This document shows, one piece after another, positions 19,037 through 29,241 of a stretch of 64,000 nucleotides of DNA. The notes beneath the pieces were generated by a model. That model was not told where the DNA came from. It saw only the letters and a list, made by a program, of their open reading frames with translations, and ran no database searches. This DNA comes from Mycolicibacterium arenosum. Its GTDB lineage: Bacteria > Actinomycetota > Actinomycetes > Mycobacteriales > Mycobacteriaceae. The DNA is taken from assembly GCF_024320865.1 (NCBI RefSeq), contig NZ_JANDBD010000002.1, forward strand, positions 310,001 through 374,000, given 5' to 3'. A program made the translations under genes and the position numbers. Within the stretch, counting starts at the first letter, position 1. The number at the start of each line of letters is the position of its first letter.

Positions 19037-20181
19037 ATGACGAGATCGCCGTCCGCCGCGGAAAAATCCACGAGGACAGAGAGAGTCGGCCGGAGACGGT
19101 ACTGTGCGATCGCTGCGGCGACTTCTTCCGGAACCGCGCGTGGTCGCCGCACGCACTCTGCCCCCGTTGCGCCGCCGTCTCGCCGCCCGCCGGCATTGCC
19201 GATGCCGTCCCACCGAGCGCATCGCGCCCTCGTCGGCCAGCCGAATCGCCTAGGGAGCGCGAGGGGTCGACGATGTCAGCGACGACCTCTCCAACGGCCG
19301 CGCCCGTGGCCACCGCGCCGCGACGGGGCCAGTCGACGAACACTCACGCGCGAGTCGGCGAACACCTGCGCCGCTGGCGCGCGCGGCGGGGCTGGAGCCA
19401 ACTGCGCGTCGCTGTCGACTGCGACGTGTCTACCCGTCACCTCAGCTTCGTCGAAACCGGCCGCGCCCGCGCCAGCAGGGAGCTGATCGTCCACCTCGCA
19501 CGAGCGCTCGGAGCGTCCAACCACGAGCTCAACATGTGCTTGCTCGCCGGAGGTTACGCGCCTCGGCACGTGGTCGAGCTCGACGCGGCGAAATCTGTCA
19601 GCGCGTCGCTGGTCGAGATGATCGGCCGCCATAACCCCAACCCGGCGTTCGTTTTCGACGCAGACTGGACGATGCAGCGACTGAACCAGGGCGGTCAGTG
19701 GTTGTGCTCCGTGGTGATGCCCGACCTCTGGGCCGATGTGCCCGACCCCGACGGCGGAATGGACATGCTCGCGGCCCTGACTCACTCGGGCGGTCTTCTG
19801 TCGCATGTTCGGGATGCCGCGGACGTCGGCGAGGCGTATTTGCGGCAATTGCGGACGGAGCAGCTGACCAACCCGAGCCTGCGGACGCGGGTCGATCGGT
19901 TCGAGGCGTCGTTACGAGAACGCTTCCGGGTAGTCCCCTGCGACCGTGAGCCTGACCGCGGTGACCCGTCGCTGCATTTGCGGTTCGACACCTGCTACGG
20001 CAGATTGTCGTTCTTCACTTTGCAGACTGTGGTCGGGATCCCGCAGCAGATCACCGTGGCGACGCCGCGGGTGGAGCTGTGGTTCCCTGCAGACGCGATG
20101 ACTCGGGCGCTCATGGACAGTCGCGCCGCTGCCTCAACGGACCAGAGCTGGCGCGGTTCCGAACCTGCAGAAGCATCCTGA
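19033..20181 (+). CDS. Zinc-ribbon-like / XRE HTH / MmyB-like domain regulator
   Basis: A 382-residue regulator paralogous to the 8594 gene. Order: N-terminal CDRC-x16-CPRC pair of cysteine knuckles (about residues 31-54, zinc-ribbon-like); a Pro/Ala/Thr-rich linker; XRE HTH (RVGEHLRRWRARRGWSQ to VETGRARASRELIV, about 113-170); and an MmyB-like ligand domain (NPNPAFVFDADW, GQWLCSVVMPDLW, HLRFDTCYGRLSFFT, VATPRVELWFPAD). The start at 19033 is supported by ATGA overlap with the STAND gene. An alternative ATG at 19273 has a GAGGGG ribosome site and would remove the cysteine part; both forms may be made. Given the second operator family nearby at tyrA and aroG, this is a candidate regulator for them (inference). 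Confidence 0.82.
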   Translation: MNDEIAVRRGKIHEDRESRPETVLCDRCGDFFRNRAWSPHALCPRCAAVSPPAGIADAVPPSASRPRRPAESPREREGSTMSATTSPTAAPVATAPRRGQSTNTHARVGEHLRRWRARRGWSQLRVAVDCDVSTRHLSFVETGRARASRELIVHLARALGASNHELNMCLLAGGYAPRHVVELDAAKSVSASLVEMIGRHNPNPAFVFDADWTMQRLNQGGQWLCSVVMPDLWADVPDPDGGMDMLAALTHSGGLLSHVRDAADVGEAYLRQLRTEQLTNPSLRTRVDRFEASLRERFRVVPCDREPDRGDPSLHLRFDTCYGRLSFFTLQTVVGIPQQITVATPRVELWFPADAMTRALMDSRAAASTDQSWRGSEPAEAS

Positions 20182-20207
20182 GTCGAGTCGCCGCAGGCCG
20201 ACCCGCC

Positions 20208-20840
20208 TTACGGCTGCGGGATCAGCGGCGGCGGAGGAGGCGACACCACCGGCACGTAGGGCTTCGGCGCGTTCGGATCAGCTGGCGGCGCCATCGGCGT
20301 TCCGGCGGGGGCGTCGAAGTATCCGGGCGGCGGAGGCCCCGACAGCGAGTAGTAGCCGGGAGGCAGAGCCGGACCCTGGGCCGGATCCTGCGGCGGGGCG
20401 ATGGTCTCGGAGCCCGGTGCGTTCACCGACACGTACCCCGGCGGCAGCGGCGGCGGCGCGCCCGCTCCCGGCGGCGGAGCCGAGCCGAAGCCCTGGGGGT
20501 TCTCCGCCATGTTGAAGGGATCCTTGGCCTGATTCCACGCGTCGCGCAGCGAGCCCAGCGGGCCGTTGCCGGAGCCGTACTTGGCGTCCCCGGCCGCCAT
20601 CTCCGGCACCGGCGGCGCGCCCATCGGCGGGGGAGCGGGCGGTGCGTCGCCACCCCCGACGTCCTGGATCATCACCGGCTGCCCCGGCGGGAGGGGCTCG
20701 CCGGGGACGGGCGTCGGAAGCACGGGTTCGGCGGCAGCGGTGCCCGCCTGCAGGAGCGCGCCGAGCGCGATCGCGGCGGCGGCACCGACACCGGTGACGA
20801 ACCTCAAGGTCGTGGCGCTATCGCGCTGCGAAGGGGTCAT
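20208..20840 (-). CDS. Secreted Pro-rich protein, unknown function
   Basis: A 210-residue protein with an N-terminal signal peptide (basic start, hydrophobic VTGVGAAAAIALGALLQA, likely cleavage after GTAAA before EP) and a mature part full of Pro, Gly and Ala (PPPGAGAPPPLPPGY and similar). There is no recognised enzymatic domain. A central stretch (DAWNQAKDPFNMAENPQGF) is the only non-repetitive segment. ATG 20840 is chosen so that the signal peptide begins properly; an upstream ATG at 20876 would add 12 residues. It marks the left end of the block whose order follows M. tuberculosis from Rv0861c onward. Confidence 0.75.
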   Translation of the reverse strand: MTPSQRDSATTLRFVTGVGAAAAIALGALLQAGTAAAEPVLPTPVPGEPLPPGQPVMIQDVGGGDAPPAPPPMGAPPVPEMAAGDAKYGSGNGPLGSLRDAWNQAKDPFNMAENPQGFGSAPPPGAGAPPPLPPGYVSVNAPGSETIAPPQDPAQGPALPPGYYSLSGPPPPGYFDAPAGTPMAPPADPNAPKPYVPVVSPPPPPLIPQP

Positions 20841-21014
20841 GAAATCTCTGCCGTGCTCTCTGTCGTCCCGACTCAAGGAATGAGGCTAGCGCCTCGCCGC
20901 GTCGAGTGCGAAGCCATGCGCGAAGTCAGATCGCCGCGTGAGAAGCGACTTCGGTAGACATTCACTCGAACTCCTCCGCCGAAAGTCGCCTTTCACGTCG
21001 GCGACGCGGGCTTG

Positions 21015-21359
21015 CTAGGCGTGCGAGAGCACGTTGACGACGTTGCCGGACGTGTCGGCGAAGAAGAAGCGACGCACGCCCCACTCCTCGTCGGACAGCG
21101 GGTGCACGATCTCCAGTCCCGCCGCGACCGCGGACGCGTATGCGGCGTCGACGTCGTCGACCTCCACCGAGATCGTCGGGTTGACGGCCGCGGTCAGGTC
21201 CCTGGTCATCAGGCTCACCTGGTGGCCGTCGTCACCGGCGAGCGTGACGATCCAGCCGTGGTTCATCACCTCGACCAGACCGAGCGCGGCGACGTACCCG
21301 GCGGCAGCGGCCTGCAGATCCTCGACGGTGTGCACCGGGACCACGCGAAGGACCGTCAA
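21015..21359 (-). CDS. VOC/glyoxalase-fold protein coupled to XPB helicase
   Basis: A 114-residue single-module VOC protein (TVEDLQAAAAGYVAALGL, ISVEVDDVDAAYASAVAAGL, RRFFFADTSGNVVNVLSHA). Such modules usually pair to form metal-binding active sites, but the substrate cannot be read from sequence. The TTG start at 21359 overlaps the TGA of the helicase gene (TTGA), so it is probably translated by reinitiation after XPB. I saw no better start. Confidence 0.75.
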   Translation of the reverse strand: MTVLRVVPVHTVEDLQAAAAGYVAALGLVEVMNHGWIVTLAGDDGHQVSLMTRDLTAAVNPTISVEVDDVDAAYASAVAAGLEIVHPLSDEEWGVRRFFFADTSGNVVNVLSHA

Positions 21360-23005
21360 ATCGCCGGGCCCAGCAGATCGTCGGCGTCCTTGATGACGTA
21401 GCCGTAGCCCTGCTCGGCCAGGAAGCGCTGCCGGTGTGCGGCGTACTCCGCGTCGAGGCTGTCGCGCGACACCACCGAGTAGAACACCGCGCCGCCGCCG
21501 TCGGCCTTCGGCCGCAGCAGCCGGCCCAGGCGCTGCGCCTCCTCCTGGCGTGACCCGAAGGTTCCCGACACCTGAACCGCGACGCTGGCTTCCGGCAGGT
21601 CGATGGAGAAGTTCGCGACCTTGGACACCACCAGTGTGCGGATCTCGCCGCGCCGGAACGCGTCGAAGAGCAGTTCTCGTTCGGCGTTCTTGGTGGACCC
21701 CTGGATGACCGGTGCGTCGAGTTCGGTGCCCAGCTCGTCGAGCTGATCCAGGTAGGCGCCGATCACCAGCGTGGGCTCGTCCGGATGGCGGGCGAGGATC
21801 GACTTCACCACCGCGATCTTGGTGTGCGCCGTCGAGCACAGCTTGTAGCGCTCCTCGGGCTCGGCGGTCGCGTAGATCATCCGCTCGTTGTCGGTCATCG
21901 TGACCCGCACCTCGATGCACTCCGCGGGTGCGATCCAGCCCTGGGCCTCGATGTCCTTCCACGGCGCGTCGTAGCGCTTGGGGCCGATGAGGCTGAACAC
22001 GTCGCCCTCGCGGCCGTCCTCGCGGATGAGCGTCGCCGTCAGCCCCAGCCGCCGCCGCGACTGCAGATCGGCCGTCATGCGGAACACCGGTGCGGGAAGC
22101 AGGTGCACCTCGTCGTAGATGATCAGGCCCCAGTCGCGACTGTCGAACAGCTCGAGGTGCCGGTACTCGCCCTTCGTCCGGCGGGTGATCACCTGGTACG
22201 TCGCGATGGTGACCGGCCGGATCTCCTTGCGCTCGCCCGAGTACTCGCCGATCTCCTCCTCGGTCAGCGACGTCCGCGCGATCAGCTCGCGCTTCCACTG
22301 CCGGCCGGCCACGGTGTTGGTGACCAGGATCAGCGTCGTCGCACCGGCCCTGGCCATCGCCGCGGCCCCGACCAGGGTCTTGCCCGCACCGCACGGCAGG
22401 ACGACGACGCCGGAGCCGCCCGCCCAGAACGAGTCGGCCGCCATCTGCTGGTAGTCGCGCAGCTCCCAACCGTCCTGGTCGAGTGCGATCGGGTGCGCCT
22501 CACCGTCGACGTAGCCGGCGAGGTCCTCCGCGGGCCAGCCGATCTTCAACAACAGCTGCTTGACGCGGCCGCGTTCGCTCGGGTGCACCAGCACGGTGTC
22601 GTCGTCGATGCGCGCGCCCAGCATGGGGGCGATCTTCTTGTGACGCAGCACCTCCTCCAGCACCGCGCGGTCGAAGCTGACCAGGGTGAGGCCGTGCACG
22701 GGGCTCTTGACCAGCTGCAGCCTGCCGTAGCGGCCCATGGTGTCGACGATGTCGACCAGCAGGGGCTGCGGCACCGCGTAGCGCGAGTACGTCACCAATG
22801 CATCGACCACCTGCTCGGCGTCGTGGCCCGCCGCGCGGGCGTTCCACAGCGCCAGCGGCGTGATGCGATAGGTGTGCACGTGCTCGGGGGCGCGCTCGAG
22901 CTCGGCGAAGGGTGCTATCGCCGCGCGCGCCGCGCCCGCGAGTTCGTGATCGATCTCCAGCAGCACCGTCTTGTCGGACTGGACGATCAGTGGGCCGTCA
23001 GTCAT
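21356..23005 (-). CDS. XPB/ERCC3-type DNA helicase
   Basis: A 549-residue superfamily 2 3'-5' helicase, orthologous by content and place to M. tuberculosis Rv0861c (542 residues). N-terminal XPB-type damage-recognition/DUF region (about 1-170), Walker A VVLPCGAGKTLVG (about 205-217), DEVH box in IIYDEVHLLPAP, motif III LGLTATL, RED motif in IREDGREGD, and C-terminal helicase half with FSIDLPEASVAVQVSG and QRLGRLLRPK. All motifs look intact. The start MTDGPLIVQSD at 23005 matches the family; a 29-codon longer frame upstream is not needed. Transcribed after the 23092 partner gene. Confidence 0.95.
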   Translation of the reverse strand: MTDGPLIVQSDKTVLLEIDHELAGAARAAIAPFAELERAPEHVHTYRITPLALWNARAAGHDAEQVVDALVTYSRYAVPQPLLVDIVDTMGRYGRLQLVKSPVHGLTLVSFDRAVLEEVLRHKKIAPMLGARIDDDTVLVHPSERGRVKQLLLKIGWPAEDLAGYVDGEAHPIALDQDGWELRDYQQMAADSFWAGGSGVVVLPCGAGKTLVGAAAMARAGATTLILVTNTVAGRQWKRELIARTSLTEEEIGEYSGERKEIRPVTIATYQVITRRTKGEYRHLELFDSRDWGLIIYDEVHLLPAPVFRMTADLQSRRRLGLTATLIREDGREGDVFSLIGPKRYDAPWKDIEAQGWIAPAECIEVRVTMTDNERMIYATAEPEERYKLCSTAHTKIAVVKSILARHPDEPTLVIGAYLDQLDELGTELDAPVIQGSTKNAERELLFDAFRRGEIRTLVVSKVANFSIDLPEASVAVQVSGTFGSRQEEAQRLGRLLRPKADGGGAVFYSVVSRDSLDAEYAAHRQRFLAEQGYGYVIKDADDLLGPAI

Positions 23006-23091
23006 GCGCGATCCCGCTTCGCTTCTCGCTCGCAAACCATTCGGTCCATTATCCAGGCTCCTGCGACAACCTGCGGCCAGCGTGTGACCGG

Positions 23092-25353
23092 TCACTCCGA
23101 GTCCGACGACACCACCGACGTCACGCGGTGAATCGCGAACTCGCGGACCCGACCCGCCGCCGGGTCGAACGCCGTGAGCTGACCCCCGCGCACGTTGATG
23201 GGAGCGACGACGCGCTGCGTGGCCACGCCCGCCGCGTCGACGTAGCCGATCACCACCGACCCCTGCTGGTGGGCCGCGCGCTGCAGCAGGGCCATCGCCT
23301 CGGCCGGGTCGAGCCGACTAGCCGACGCCGGCGCCGCGGCCATCTTGCGCAGCACCGCCACGATTGCCCCGAGCGTCTGCAGGCTCGGAGACGCCGACCG
23401 GTACACGCGGCGGCGCCCCGCCGGTGCCGGCACCCGGATGCCCCTGGCGCGGAGGTCGACGATCGCGCCCGTCGAGTCCTCGGCGGCCGGTGCGAAACCC
23501 GCGGTCCGCAGCGCCGCCAGCACCTCGTTGATCGGGGCCTGCGAGACGGCGACGGTCGGGGCCAGGAGCCTGACGTCGAGTTGGTCCATCGCCTGGGCGG
23601 CGATGGCCTGAGCCAGCAGCGCGGGATCCTCACACCGGACGAACGAGCTGGCCATCCCGACGCGCAGCTGACCGTGCCTGCGCGCCACGTCATCGATCAG
23701 ATACGTCAAGCCCTGTGGCACAGGCGTTTTCGAGTGCTTGGCGAACATCGCGTGCAACTCGCCCGCGGTGCGTCCGGTGTCGAGGGCGCGCCTGATCGTC
23801 TGCTCGCTGATCCGGTACACCATGGCCGCGCCCGCCGACTCCACCGTCGCCACAGCGGCCAGCTGCTCGGCCAGGCCGCGCTCGAGCGGGCCGGGCACGA
23901 TCACCGTGAGGTCGGCCTGCAGCAGGAAGTGGTCGATGGGCGCTGGCAGCGCCTTGGTCATGGCGGCCACGACGACGTCGTCGGGCTCGCCCGCGAGCAG
24001 CTTGCGGACCGGGGTGGCCAGCGCCCCGCGGCCGACGAGGCCGAGCGCATGCGCCTCGGCGAGCAGGGTCGCCACCGGTCCGGGCTGGAACCTGGCCGCC
24101 CACCGCGGCCTGCGCCAGATCAGCGCCCGCGCCGCCGACTCGGCGTCGACGCCGTGGCCGGGAGCGAGGTCGGCGAGCATGTCGAGCAGCAGCTGGCGGT
24201 CCAGTGGCGCGGCCGTCGAGAACAACGAATCCGACAGCGCCCCGTAGGGTTTCCCGTCGGGCCCGCGTTCGCCGACCAGGCCGGGCCTGGCCGGCAGGTC
24301 CAGCCAGGTCGACGCGAGCAGGTGCCAGCGCGTCGCGGTCGGCGACTCGATGAACCGGTCGGCGTTGACCGTGGGCGCCCAGACCGTGCCGTCGCCGAAG
24401 TCGACGGAATCGGGCACCCCCGGTGCGATGAGGCCGGCCGCCGCCGAGATCTCGAGCAGCAGCGCGAGCCGCTGATCGTCGATGCCCGTGGCCTTCGTCA
24501 GCCGCTTCACCTCGCGGATCCCCAGCCCGCCGCTGCGGAGCTCCGGCGTCGGGGTGGCCGACAGGGTCTCGATGACGACCTCGACCTCGCGCAGCAGGTC
24601 GATGGCCGCACCCGCCGCCACGGCGTCGACGTCGGCCGCCGTCGTCGTCGTCACGGTCGGGTCCGGCGCGACGAGACCGGTGGGGCCGGGGCTCTCGCCG
24701 CGCATCACCTGGCCGACGAGCCGCGGCAGGATCACGGTGTCGCCGTCGACCTGCCGGAGCAGACCCGCCGCCAGCAGGCGCTGCACGGGCCGGTCGGCCG
24801 GGGTGCCCGGCGCGGCGTCCCTGGTGCGCCCGACGGGGGAGCCGTCGACGAGGCGTTCCAGCAGATCGCGCTGCGCGGCGTCGACGCCTGCGAGCAGTGC
24901 GGTGATCGCGCTGGCGTCGTGGTCGGTCTCGAGTGTGACCTGGCCGGGGTACCACGGCAGCCCGGACGCGGCCTCCGCCGTGACCCTCAGAACGCCGTCA
25001 CCCCACACCAGGGCCCGCTCCTGCAGGTCGGCCACCGCGGCGTCCAGTCGTCCCACGCCGGCACGGTCGCCGATGAGCGACGTCAGCTTGGTCACCGGTA
25101 TCGGTTCGCCGTCCGCCTGCAGCAGTAGCAGTGCGTCGAGCACCGCGAGGTGCAGGAAGTCCAGGTCGTCGGTGGCGGCCTTCACCGATTGCCGGGTCTG
25201 CGCCCTGGCCGCGAGCGCGGCGATCGAGCCGGGCGGTGGCTGTGTCAGGTCGGGGCGGAGTTCCAGCAGCCGGACGAGCCGATCGTCGGACGACTCACCC
25301 AGCCATGCGCCGAGCGGCAGCGCAGGCGCGGATGACGACGCCGAGGTAGACAT
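23092..25353 (-). CDS. XPB-associated helicase-family protein (Rv0862c-like)
   Basis: A 753-residue protein always found upstream of mycobacterial XPB (Rv0862c). It lacks Walker motifs. The body is made of helical winged-helix-like modules ([22 protein letters not shown] near the N-terminus; [21 protein letters not shown] around residue 480), and the C-terminus ([22 protein letters not shown]) resembles a WYL-type small beta-barrel. It is annotated in databases as a helicase C-terminal-domain protein. The gene ends 86 bp before xpb, so I infer the two act together in DNA repair or remodelling. ATG 25353 is used; TTG 25359 is an equal alternative. Confidence 0.85.
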   Translation of the reverse strand: MSTSASSSAPALPLGAWLGESSDDRLVRLLELRPDLTQPPPGSIAALAARAQTRQSVKAATDDLDFLHLAVLDALLLLQADGEPIPVTKLTSLIGDRAGVGRLDAAVADLQERALVWGDGVLRVTAEAASGLPWYPGQVTLETDHDASAITALLAGVDAAQRDLLERLVDGSPVGRTRDAAPGTPADRPVQRLLAAGLLRQVDGDTVILPRLVGQVMRGESPGPTGLVAPDPTVTTTTAADVDAVAAGAAIDLLREVEVVIETLSATPTPELRSGGLGIREVKRLTKATGIDDQRLALLLEISAAAGLIAPGVPDSVDFGDGTVWAPTVNADRFIESPTATRWHLLASTWLDLPARPGLVGERGPDGKPYGALSDSLFSTAAPLDRQLLLDMLADLAPGHGVDAESAARALIWRRPRWAARFQPGPVATLLAEAHALGLVGRGALATPVRKLLAGEPDDVVVAAMTKALPAPIDHFLLQADLTVIVPGPLERGLAEQLAAVATVESAGAAMVYRISEQTIRRALDTGRTAGELHAMFAKHSKTPVPQGLTYLIDDVARRHGQLRVGMASSFVRCEDPALLAQAIAAQAMDQLDVRLLAPTVAVSQAPINEVLAALRTAGFAPAAEDSTGAIVDLRARGIRVPAPAGRRRVYRSASPSLQTLGAIVAVLRKMAAAPASASRLDPAEAMALLQRAAHQQGSVVIGYVDAAGVATQRVVAPINVRGGQLTAFDPAAGRVREFAIHRVTSVVSSDSE

Positions 25354-25418
25354 TGCCAACCAGCCTATGTCAGCGCACCGCCCTCGCCACTCGGCCGTCG
25401 ACCTGCCACAATGTGGGC

Positions 25419-25601
25419 GTGGCTGACAAGAAGAAGCACTACGTCGACAACGGCTGGCCCACGGTTGAGGACGGCGACCACGCCGTGAGCGAACTCGCCG
25501 CCGACCGCACGGGCGCGCTGTCGCCGTTCGGCGACGTCACATTCCCCCTGCCCGCCGAAGAGTTGCCGTACACGCACCCGGTCACCGTCGTCAACAAGTA
25601 G
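25419..25601 (+). CDS. Small conserved protein (Rv0863-like)
   Basis: A 60-residue soluble protein ([14 protein letters not shown] to [10 protein letters not shown]), GTG start at 25419, ending 2 bp before moaC. Place and content match the hypothetical Rv0863 of M. tuberculosis. It has no known domain. Tight linkage suggests cotranscription with the molybdopterin genes. Confidence 0.75.
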   Translation: MADKKKHYVDNGWPTVEDGDHAVSELAADRTGALSPFGDVTFPLPAEELPYTHPVTVVNK

Positions 25602-25603
25602 TC

Positions 25604-26071
25604 GTGGAGCTGTCGCACCTCGACGAGACGGGGGCGGCGCACATGGTCGACGTCACCGGCAAGGACGCCACCAAGCGCACCGCCGTCGCGGTCGGGACGT
25701 TGCGCACCCGCGCCGACGTCGTCGCGCTGATCGCGACGGGCGGACTGCCCAAGGGCGACGCACTCGCCACTGCGCGCGTCGCGGGCATTCTCGCCGCCAA
25801 GCGCACCAGTGACCTCATTCCGCTGTGCCACCAGCTCGCGCTCACCGGGGTGGACATCGAATTCCACATCGGCACAACCGAAGTCGACATCGCCGCGACG
25901 GTCCGCACCACCGACCGCACCGGGGTTGAGATGGAGGCGCTGACCGCCGTCAGCGTCGCCGCTTTGACGCTCTACGACATGCTCAAGGCAGTCGACCCCG
26001 CCGCCGTCATCGACGGTGTGCGCGTCGAACGCAAGGACGGCGGCAAGACCGGTACCTGGACCCGTCCGTGA
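25604..26071 (+). CDS. moaC: Cyclic pyranopterin monophosphate synthase (MoaC)
   Basis: Second enzyme of molybdenum cofactor synthesis: converts the MoaA product (3',8-cyclo-GTP) to cyclic pyranopterin monophosphate. The 155-residue protein has the full family pattern: [35 protein letters not shown] with the active-site His, [24 protein letters not shown] and a Lys-rich KDGGKTG tail. Length is normal. GTG start at 25604. Its stop overlaps the mog start. Confidence 0.96.
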   Translation: MELSHLDETGAAHMVDVTGKDATKRTAVAVGTLRTRADVVALIATGGLPKGDALATARVAGILAAKRTSDLIPLCHQLALTGVDIEFHIGTTEVDIAATVRTTDRTGVEMEALTAVSVAALTLYDMLKAVDPAAVIDGVRVERKDGGKTGTWTRP

Positions 26072-26547
26072 CGCGCAGCGCCAGGGTCGTCATCGCGTCC
26101 ACCCGTGCCGCCGCGGGGGTCTACGAGGACCGCACCGGGCCGATCCTGGTGGACTGGCTGGCTCAGCGCGGGTTCGCCGTGCCCGCCCCCGTCGTCGTCG
26201 CCGACGGCATCGGAGTGAACCACGCACTGCTGGCGGCGCTGGGCGAGCGGGTGCACCTGATCCTGACGTCGGGCGGCACCGGGATCTCGCCGACCGACCG
26301 CACCGCCGACGCGACGGCGGAGATCGTCGACTACCAGATCCCCGGCCTCGCCGACGCGATCCGTCGATCCGGCCTGCCCCACGTCCCGACGTCGGTGCTG
26401 TCGCGGGGCGTGTGCGGCGTGCGCGACGGCACGCTCATCGTCAACCTGCCGGGGTCCACCGGCGGCGTGAAGGACGGCCTCGAGGTGCTCGAGGACGTAT
26501 TGCAGCACGCGCTGGATCAACTGGCGGGCGGAGACCATTCCCCATGA
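26068..26547 (+). CDS. mog: MoaB/Mog-type molybdopterin adenylyltransferase
   Basis: Activates molybdopterin by adenylylation before Mo insertion. The 159-residue protein shows the MoCF-binding pattern: [16 protein letters not shown] and [20 protein letters not shown]. The GTG start overlaps the moaC stop (GTGA), and its own stop overlaps the moaE start (ATGA), so moaC-mog-moaE form a translationally coupled operon. Rv0865 is the M. tuberculosis counterpart. Confidence 0.94.
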   Translation: MTRSARVVIASTRAAAGVYEDRTGPILVDWLAQRGFAVPAPVVVADGIGVNHALLAALGERVHLILTSGGTGISPTDRTADATAEIVDYQIPGLADAIRRSGLPHVPTSVLSRGVCGVRDGTLIVNLPGSTGGVKDGLEVLEDVLQHALDQLAGGDHSP

Positions 26548-26972
26548 CCGCAATCGTCGTGCGCGCGGACCTGACCGAGCAGCGCATCGATCTCGCCGAA
26601 CACGAGGCGGCCGCGTGGGTTCCCACGGCGGGTGCCGTCGTGGGCTTCGTCGGCGCGGTGCGCGATCACGACGGCGGACGGTCCGTCAGTCGACTGGAGT
26701 ACTCGGCGCATCCCACCGCGGCGCAGGTACTCGCCGAGGTCGCCGCCGAGATCGCCGCGGGGAGCAGTGGGGTGCGGGCGATCGCCGTGAGCCACCGCAT
26801 CGGCCCTCTGGAGATCGGCGATAACGCCCTCGTCGCCGCGGTCGCGGCCGATCACCGGGCAGCGGCCTTCGAGACGTGCGCGCTACTCGTCGACACCGTC
26901 AAAGCGCGACTGCCGGTGTGGAAACACCAGCTCTTCGCCGACGGCACCGACGAGTGGGTCGGCAGCGCCTAG
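26544..26972 (+). CDS. moaE: Molybdopterin synthase catalytic subunit (MoaE)
   Basis: Large subunit of molybdopterin synthase, which transfers sulfur from the MoaD thiocarboxylate to cyclic pyranopterin monophosphate. 142 residues; motifs [37 protein letters not shown] and the catalytic-Lys region [17 protein letters not shown] are all present. A frame open further upstream is only the overlap with mog; ATG 26544 gives the family N-terminus. Converges on rpfA with a 4-bp gap. Confidence 0.96.
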   Translation: MTAIVVRADLTEQRIDLAEHEAAAWVPTAGAVVGFVGAVRDHDGGRSVSRLEYSAHPTAAQVLAEVAAEIAAGSSGVRAIAVSHRIGPLEIGDNALVAAVAADHRAAAFETCALLVDTVKARLPVWKHQLFADGTDEWVGSA

Positions 26973-26976
26973 GCGG

Positions 26977-28527
<1,551 letters not shown>

Positions 28528-28726
28528 ACAGCGGGCCGCCAATGGGGGTTGGTGGCTTGGGAACAGACCGTAACGGGTCTGTGCGGTCTCGTCACTTTTG
28601 ACCACGACGGCGTTTCCGCAGCTAGCGAACTATAAGAGGATCTTAAAGGCGCAGGAATGTTTGACGTTGTCCCAGCAATGGAAACCCGCATAACGGGCAC
28701 GTGGTCATTCCGTGACCAATTCGTGA

Positions 28727-28742
28727 TGTGACGTAAATCACC
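28727..28742. promoter_or_regulatory. CRP-like site upstream of rpfA
   Basis: TGTGA-CGTAAA-TCACC, 9 of 10 positions of the CRP consensus TGTGA-N6-TCACA. It lies about 200 bp above the riboswitch, directly after the moaD stop. Regulation of rpfA by the CRP-family protein Rv3676 is established in M. tuberculosis. Confidence 0.65.
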
Positions 28743-28743
28743 G

Positions 28744-29007
28744 TTAGCCGCCGGCGAACGGCGGTAACACATCGACGGTTCGGTTTGTTCTCAGCGATTC
28801 CGAGCGATCGCGCACCGCCACCCCGTCGCAGAGGAAACTGCATCGGGCGAGAACTCTGGCCAACTCCGGGCCGCGCGCGGAGAGGATCGCGACGAGATCG
28901 TCGATCGACGCGTCGGTGGTGACGTCCAGCGACTCCTCGTCGACACCCGCGGCCGCTCGCGCCGCCGCGAAGTACCGGACGGTGATGTGAACGATGCTCA
29001 GCTGCAC
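28744..29007 (-). CDS. moaD: Molybdopterin synthase sulfur-carrier subunit (MoaD)
   Basis: Small ubiquitin-fold subunit whose C-terminal Gly-Gly is thiocarboxylated to supply sulfur to MoaE. The core begins ITVRYFAAARAAAGV and ends VDVLPPFAGG with the functional Gly-Gly. GTG at 29007 gives 87 residues, a normal length (M. tuberculosis MoaD2 about 92), but has only a weak ribosome-binding site. The same frame stays open upstream through a 33-bp tandem repeat encoding DERLREDQKA-type units and far into moaA, so a TTG inside a repeat unit could add a charged extension. Confidence 0.88.
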   Translation of the reverse strand: MQLSIVHITVRYFAAARAAAGVDEESLDVTTDASIDDLVAILSARGPELARVLARCSFLCDGVAVRDRSESLRTNRTVDVLPPFAGG

Positions 29008-29010
29008 TTT

Positions 29011-29241
29011 CTGGTCTTCGCGCAAGCGCTCATCCCCTGCTTTCTGGTCTTCGCGCAAGCGCTCATCCGCTGCTGTCTGGTCTTCGCGCAAGCGCTCATC
29101 CGCTGCTTTCTGGTCTTCGCGCAAGCGCTCATCCCCTGCTTTCTGGTCTTCGCGCAAGCGCTCATCCGCTGCTTTCTGGTCTTCGCGCAAGCGCTCATCC
29201 CCTGCTTTCTGGTCTTCGCGCAAGCGCTCATCCGCCGATGG
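29011..29241. repeat. 33-bp tandem repeat, 7 units, at the moaA-moaD junction
   Basis: Seven head-to-tail units of 33 bp, each beginning CTGGTCTTCGCGCAAGCGCT on the plus strand, starting at 29011, 29044, 29077, 29110, 29143, 29176 and 29209. Units differ at only a few positions. Because 33 is a multiple of three, unit number does not change reading frame. Two minus-strand frames stay open (DERLREDQKAA/G and MSACAKTRKQG/R); the third contains a TGA per unit, and the first such TGA ends moaA. Confidence 0.95.

Noticed and set aside
26016-26543. Extended moaE frame reaching back through mog
   Set aside because: The extra part is an Arg-rich shadow of mog; the ATGA overlap at 26544 is the normal start.
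29011-29241. Possible CRISPR array
   Set aside because: Units are directly adjacent with no spacers and there are no cas genes; it is a simple tandem repeat.
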